Assembly: GCA_023512345.1 (NCBI GenBank)
Contig: JAILZT010000004.1
Location: 186,001 to 250,000, forward strand
Source of the DNA: Paenibacillus sp.
Lineage (GTDB): Bacteria > Bacillota > Bacilli > Paenibacillales > Paenibacillaceae
Direction: 5' to 3'
Length of the DNA stretch: 64,000 nt
Shown: positions 60,595 to 64,000 of the stretch, one piece after another
How the letters are laid out: the number at the start of each line of letters is the position of its first letter
Position numbering within the stretch: position 1 is the first letter of the stretch
Translations under genes and position numbers: made by a program
Notes under the pieces: generated by a model
What the model was told of the DNA's origin: nothing
The model's input: the letters and a program-made list of their open reading frames with translations, nothing else
The model's database searches: none

Positions 60595-61728
60595 ATGGGC
60601 GTGAGCTTTTACGAAACACTCGGACGATTGGAACAATATCCATACGATCAGCTATGGAAGAAGTATACTGCGGATGATGTTCGACGGGCATTAAGTAAGG
60701 ATCGACTGGATGAAGCGGATCTATTGGCACTCCTCTCACCTGCAGCTGGGCCGTTTCTGGAGAATATGGCTCAACAGGCGCAGCAGCTTACCCGTGCTCA
60801 TTTTGGCCATACGATGCAGCTGTTCACACCTATGTATCTGGCTGATTTTTGTGTGAACCACTGTACTTATTGCAGTTTCAGCTCAATTTACGATTTCCCA
60901 CGTAAGAAGTTGTCGCTTGATGAGGTGAGACGGGAGGCGGAGAACATCGCTGCCACGGGTCTGCGTCATATCCTGATTTTGACGGGCGAATCCCGTAAAG
61001 ATAATCCTGTATCCTATATCAAGGAATGTGTGGAGGTCCTGCGTGAATACTTTACATCGATCAGTATTGAGATCAACCCTCTGGCTACCGCTGAATACCA
61101 GGAGCTGCTGAAAGCGGGTGTGGACGGCTTAACACTTTATCAGGAAGTCTATCATCAGGAAACCTATCAACAACTGCATGTGAAAGGTCCCAAAAGAATT
61201 TATCGTAACCGGCTAGATGCCCCTGAACGCGGATGCCAGGCTGGATTTCGTTCCGTAAATATAGGAGCCCTGCTAGGTATGCATGACTGGAGACAGGAAG
61301 CGTTCCTGAGCGCGATGCATGCCCGATATTTGCAGGACCGTTATCCGGATTGTGAGATCAGCCTTTCCACTCCAAGATTCCGGCCTTACCTAGGGGAGTT
61401 TAACCCGGAGTGCGATGTGTCGGATCGTTCGTTGGTACAGATTATTTTGGCCTACCGATTGTTTCTGCCACGCTCGGGCATTACCCTGTCCACCCGGGAG
61501 CCAGCCGCTCTACGCGATCACTTAATTCATCTAGGCATTACCAAAATGTCAGCTGGGGTATCCACAGAAGTAGGCGGACATACGCTTGAAGGCGGAACCC
61601 CGCAATTTGAAATTTCAGACAGCCGGAGTGTACAGGAAATTACTGAGATGTTGTATAAGAACAACTTTCAGCCCGTATTTAAAGACTGGGATATCCTAGC
61701 GGAGACAGCCGTACCATCCATCTTATAG
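60595..61728 (+). CDS. thiH: 2-iminoacetate synthase ThiH (radical SAM)
   Basis: The 377-residue radical SAM enzyme has the cluster motif C86-x3-C90-x2-C93 (DFCVNHCTYC) after RAHFGHTMQLFTPMYLADF (in part), and the C-terminal part ISTRFRPY- and GGHTLEGGTPQFEISDSR-like segments of ThiH. It splits tyrosine to give 2-iminoacetate (dehydroglycine) and p-cresol, supplying ThiG without the oxygen-dependent ThiO. The start may instead be GTG at 60601, which has the better-placed GGGGG. It is the last gene of the thi operon. Confidence 0.93.
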   Translation: MGVSFYETLGRLEQYPYDQLWKKYTADDVRRALSKDRLDEADLLALLSPAAGPFLENMAQQAQQLTRAHFGHTMQLFTPMYLADFCVNHCTYCSFSSIYDFPRKKLSLDEVRREAENIAATGLRHILILTGESRKDNPVSYIKECVEVLREYFTSISIEINPLATAEYQELLKAGVDGLTLYQEVYHQETYQQLHVKGPKRIYRNRLDAPERGCQAGFRSVNIGALLGMHDWRQEAFLSAMHARYLQDRYPDCEISLSTPRFRPYLGEFNPECDVSDRSLVQIILAYRLFLPRSGITLSTREPAALRDHLIHLGITKMSAGVSTEVGGHTLEGGTPQFEISDSRSVQEITEMLYKNNFQPVFKDWDILAETAVPSIL

Positions 61729-61737
61729 AAATTTCAC

Positions 61738-61789
61738 GCACCCCGAGACATCGTACAGCTGCGGCTGTAGGGTGTTTTTCTTTTTTTTG
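61738..61789 (+). terminator. Terminator of the thi operon
   Basis: ACCCC and TACAGC pair with GCTGTA and GGTGT across a large bulge, followed by T runs. The same T-rich sequence borders the converging nucleotidase gene. Confidence 0.65.
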
Positions 61790-61795
61790 AGAAAT

Positions 61796-62401
61796 TTAAT
61801 TTCCGGCTGAAAGCTCATCCAGCGACATTTCAAAGCCCGGAGCCATGTGGGTTAGAAAATAATCGACCTCTGGAAGCGCCAATCCTCTCAGTTTGGCCTC
61901 CGTCTGAGCCTTGGCGATGGCAAATTCACGATTTCCTGCAGCGACCTCCCATACGCATTTTAAATAGGCATCCAAACTATCCGCGGCTTTAACATAGGAG
62001 TGCAGAACATTATCGGCCGGGTCAGAGTGACTGCTGTCTGCGCTCATTAGTGGTGTGTAGATGGACTGAAGCTCGGAGGGAATCATGGAAGTTAATCGTT
62101 CTGCGGCGATGGCTTCCATCTCTCGGAAGCTGGACAGCAGGCGTTGATTGTTATGCTTAACGGGTGTGGGAATATCGCCTGTGAAAACTTCGGCTGCATC
62201 ATGGAAAAGAGCTATGGCGGCAGCGCGGTCCGCGTTCAAGGCATGCCCGTAATGAACATTACCGATACTGCAAAGCATATGAGCCAATAAGGCAACGTGA
62301 AAAGAGTGCTGTGCCACATTGTCAGGGGCCGTGCTACGCATCAAGCTCCAGCGCTGAATATATTGAAGCCGATAAAGATATGCGGAAAAGTGGTAATTCA
62401 T
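61796..62401 (-). CDS. 5'-deoxynucleotidase, YfbR-like HD domain protein
   Basis: A 201-residue HD-domain phosphohydrolase closely matching YfbR in length and motifs: NVAQHSFHVALLAHMLCSIGN (His32), ALFHDAAEVFTGDIPTPVK (His67 and Asp68), and VKAADSLDAYLKCVWEVAAGN (Asp141), which supply metal ligands. It would dephosphorylate deoxynucleoside 5'-monophosphates in the cytoplasm. AAAGGGG is upstream of the ATG on the minus strand. It is convergent with thiH. Confidence 0.9.
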   Translation of the reverse strand: MNYHFSAYLYRLQYIQRWSLMRSTAPDNVAQHSFHVALLAHMLCSIGNVHYGHALNADRAAAIALFHDAAEVFTGDIPTPVKHNNQRLLSSFREMEAIAAERLTSMIPSELQSIYTPLMSADSSHSDPADNVLHSYVKAADSLDAYLKCVWEVAAGNREFAIAKAQTEAKLRGLALPEVDYFLTHMAPGFEMSLDELSAGN

Positions 62402-62501
62402 TTTTTAAGTAACCCCTTTCAGGAATGGTTCAGTATGATATTATAATAACTACATGCAGGGCATGGAGACAACCTGGGACGAAGAGGAGCTGAATTATAA
62501 G

Positions 62502-64000
62502 ATGCAGCATTTTGAAGACAGCATTTATAACCTGATCGTGGAGACCTCTACGAATTTACCTGGTGATGTACGCCGAGCAGTAGCTAAGGGGCGCGCGTTG
62601 GAAGATATAGCTACCCGCTCTGGACTGGCTTTAACTACCATTGCACAAAATATTGGTATGGCCGAGCTTCAAGTATCGCCGATCTGTCAGGATACGGGTA
62701 TGCCCACATTTATCATTCACACTCCTGTTGGAGTCAACCAGATTGAGATGAAGAAGGATATATACAGTGCGATTACCCGTGCGACCCAAAATGGCAAGCT
62801 GCGTCCCAATTCTGTGGATTCACTAACAGGCGAGAACAGCGGTAATAATCTGGGTGCAGGGACACCTGTTATTCATTTTGAACAGTGGGAAGAAGATGGG
62901 ATAGATGTTCGTCTTATTCTTAAGGGTGGCGGCTGTGAAAATAAAAATATTCAGTATAGTCTTCCAGCTGAGTTGGAAGGACTAGGTAAAGCGGGCCGTG
63001 ATTTGGATGGCATCCGCAAGTGTATCCTGCATTCTGTGTATCAGGCTCAGGGCCAGGGTTGCAGTGCAGGCTTTATCGGTGTTGGGATTGGCGGAGATCG
63101 AACAACTGGCTATGAATTAGCGAAGAAGCAGCTGTTCCGCAAGGTAGATGATGTCAATCCAATAGAGGACCTTCACAAATTAGAAGATTACGTTATGGAT
63201 AATGCTAACAAGCTTGGTATCGGTACCATGGGCTTTGGTGGTGAAGTTACACTGCTGGGCTGCAAAATTGGTGTCATGAATCGGCTTCCGGCCAGCTTTT
63301 TCGTATCCGTAGCTTATAATTGCTGGGCTTTCCGACGCCAGGGTGTATTAATTGATCCTACCACTGGTGCTATTAAGGATTGGCTGTATGAGAGCGGAAC
63401 AGGTATTTCCGTAGAGGGTGGGGCAGTACCAGCAACAACAGGCGATACTCCCGCAACTAGCGAATCCCGTGAGGTCCGACTTAATACGCCTATCAGCGAA
63501 GAGGATATTCGCAGCTTGAGAGTCGGAGATGTCGTTATTTTGTCAGGTGAGATGCATACTGGCCGTGATGCGCTGCATAAGTATTTGATGGACCACGATT
63601 CGCCAGTCGATCTGAATGGCGCCGTAATCTATCACTGCGGACCTGTTATGCTAAAGGATGAAGAGGGCTGGCATGTGAAGGCGGCCGGACCTACAACGAG
63701 TATCCGGGAAGAACCTTACCAAGGAGATATTCTTAAGAAATTTGGCATTCGTGCCGTGATTGGAAAAGGCGGGATGGGGCTCAAGACGCTCAAAGCCCTT
63801 CAGGAGCACGGGGGTGTGTATCTTAACGCTATTGGTGGTGCAGCGCAGTATTATGCCGAATGCATCAAGAAAGTGAATGCTGTTGATTTCATGGAGTTTG
63901 GTATACCTGAAGCGATGTGGCATTTGGAGGTTGATGGATTTGCTGCTATTGTAACTATGGATGCCCATGGTAACAGCTTACACGCAGATGTAGAGAAGGA
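62502..64000 (+). CDS. Class I fumarate hydratase (3' end beyond window)
   Basis: This open frame runs off the window (about 499 residues seen). It shows class I (iron-sulfur) fumarase features: SPICQDTGMPTFIIHTPV (Cys62, expected cluster ligand), LRPNSVDSLTGENSGNN, LKGGGCENKNIQYSLP (in part), and the C-terminal beta-domain VILSGEMHTGRDALHKYL and AVIGKGGMGLKTLKALQEHGG (in part). It hydrates fumarate to malate, feeding mdh. The ATG at 62502 has AGAGGAG about 12 bases upstream; an in-frame ATG at 62463 is possible. It is divergent from the nucleotidase. Confidence 0.93.
   Translation, partial: MQHFEDSIYNLIVETSTNLPGDVRRAVAKGRALEDIATRSGLALTTIAQNIGMAELQVSPICQDTGMPTFIIHTPVGVNQIEMKKDIYSAITRATQNGKLRPNSVDSLTGENSGNNLGAGTPVIHFEQWEEDGIDVRLILKGGGCENKNIQYSLPAELEGLGKAGRDLDGIRKCILHSVYQAQGQGCSAGFIGVGIGGDRTTGYELAKKQLFRKVDDVNPIEDLHKLEDYVMDNANKLGIGTMGFGGEVTLLGCKIGVMNRLPASFFVSVAYNCWAFRRQGVLIDPTTGAIKDWLYESGTGISVEGGAVPATTGDTPATSESREVRLNTPISEEDIRSLRVGDVVILSGEMHTGRDALHKYLMDHDSPVDLNGAVIYHCGPVMLKDEEGWHVKAAGPTTSIREEPYQGDILKKFGIRAVIGKGGMGLKTLKALQEHGGVYLNAIGGAAQYYAECIKKVNAVDFMEFGIPEAMWHLEVDGFAAIVTMDAHGNSLHADVEK

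Overview
The window looks like chromosome from a spore-forming Gram-positive Bacilli member, most probably Paenibacillus. The reasons are strong AGGAGG-type ribosome sites, the gene orders citZ-icd-mdh, fxsA-ytvI-citZ, ytrH-ytrI-dnaE and accD-accA-pyk known from Bacillus, sporulation genes (ytrH, ytrI, ytvI, yheC/yheD-type), an AbrB-like regulator with Spo0A-type boxes, and many carbohydrate ABC transporters paired with YesM/YesN-type two-component systems. No rRNA, tRNA, CRISPR array, prophage or insertion sequence was seen.

Layout. 1-3409: the end of a sugar-type ABC transporter operon (permease, binding lipoprotein) with an FAD-dependent oxidoreductase. 3488-10101: small accessory units: an HxlR regulator divergent from an aldo/keto reductase and two NAD-dependent epimerases, a methyltransferase, a CapA-like phosphoesterase and glycerol dehydrogenase. 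10265-19316: a galactoside-type utilisation locus, with two permeases divergent from a sensor kinase, response regulator, binding lipoprotein and GH36 glycosidase. 19703-21413: an AbrB-like protein, a PadR regulator and a HAD hydrolase. 21576-28755: a second kinase/regulator pair with a complete LplB/LplC/binding-protein transporter of unknown substrate. 28840-35571: a leftward array of five YheC/YheD-type ATP-grasp paralogues plus a GNAT acetyltransferase, next to yheA; this is the most unusual locus. 36198-36420 is a 51-bp tandem repeat, with a dispersed relative at 7695.

36618-64000 is mostly conserved core: ytoI, ytpI, ytrI-ytrH, dnaE, a PgpA-like phosphatase, accD-accA, pyk, an MFS transporter, a thioesterase, fxsA, ytvI, citZ-icd-mdh, a NUDIX hydrolase, an SDR oxidoreductase, a TPP riboswitch with tenI-thiS-thiG-thiH, a YfbR-like nucleotidase and a class I fumarase cut by the window end. 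Together these cover fatty acid initiation, the end of glycolysis and the oxidative TCA branch.

Regulatory sites found by eye include a sigma-K-like promoter before the ATP-grasp array, a sigma-E-like promoter before ytrH, Spo0A-type boxes and a near-consensus promoter before the AbrB-like gene, a cre-like site before citZ, and inverted repeats in the HxlR and galactoside divergent regions. All coordinates and residue numbers were derived by hand. Family assignments rest on recognised motifs and context, not on database searches.
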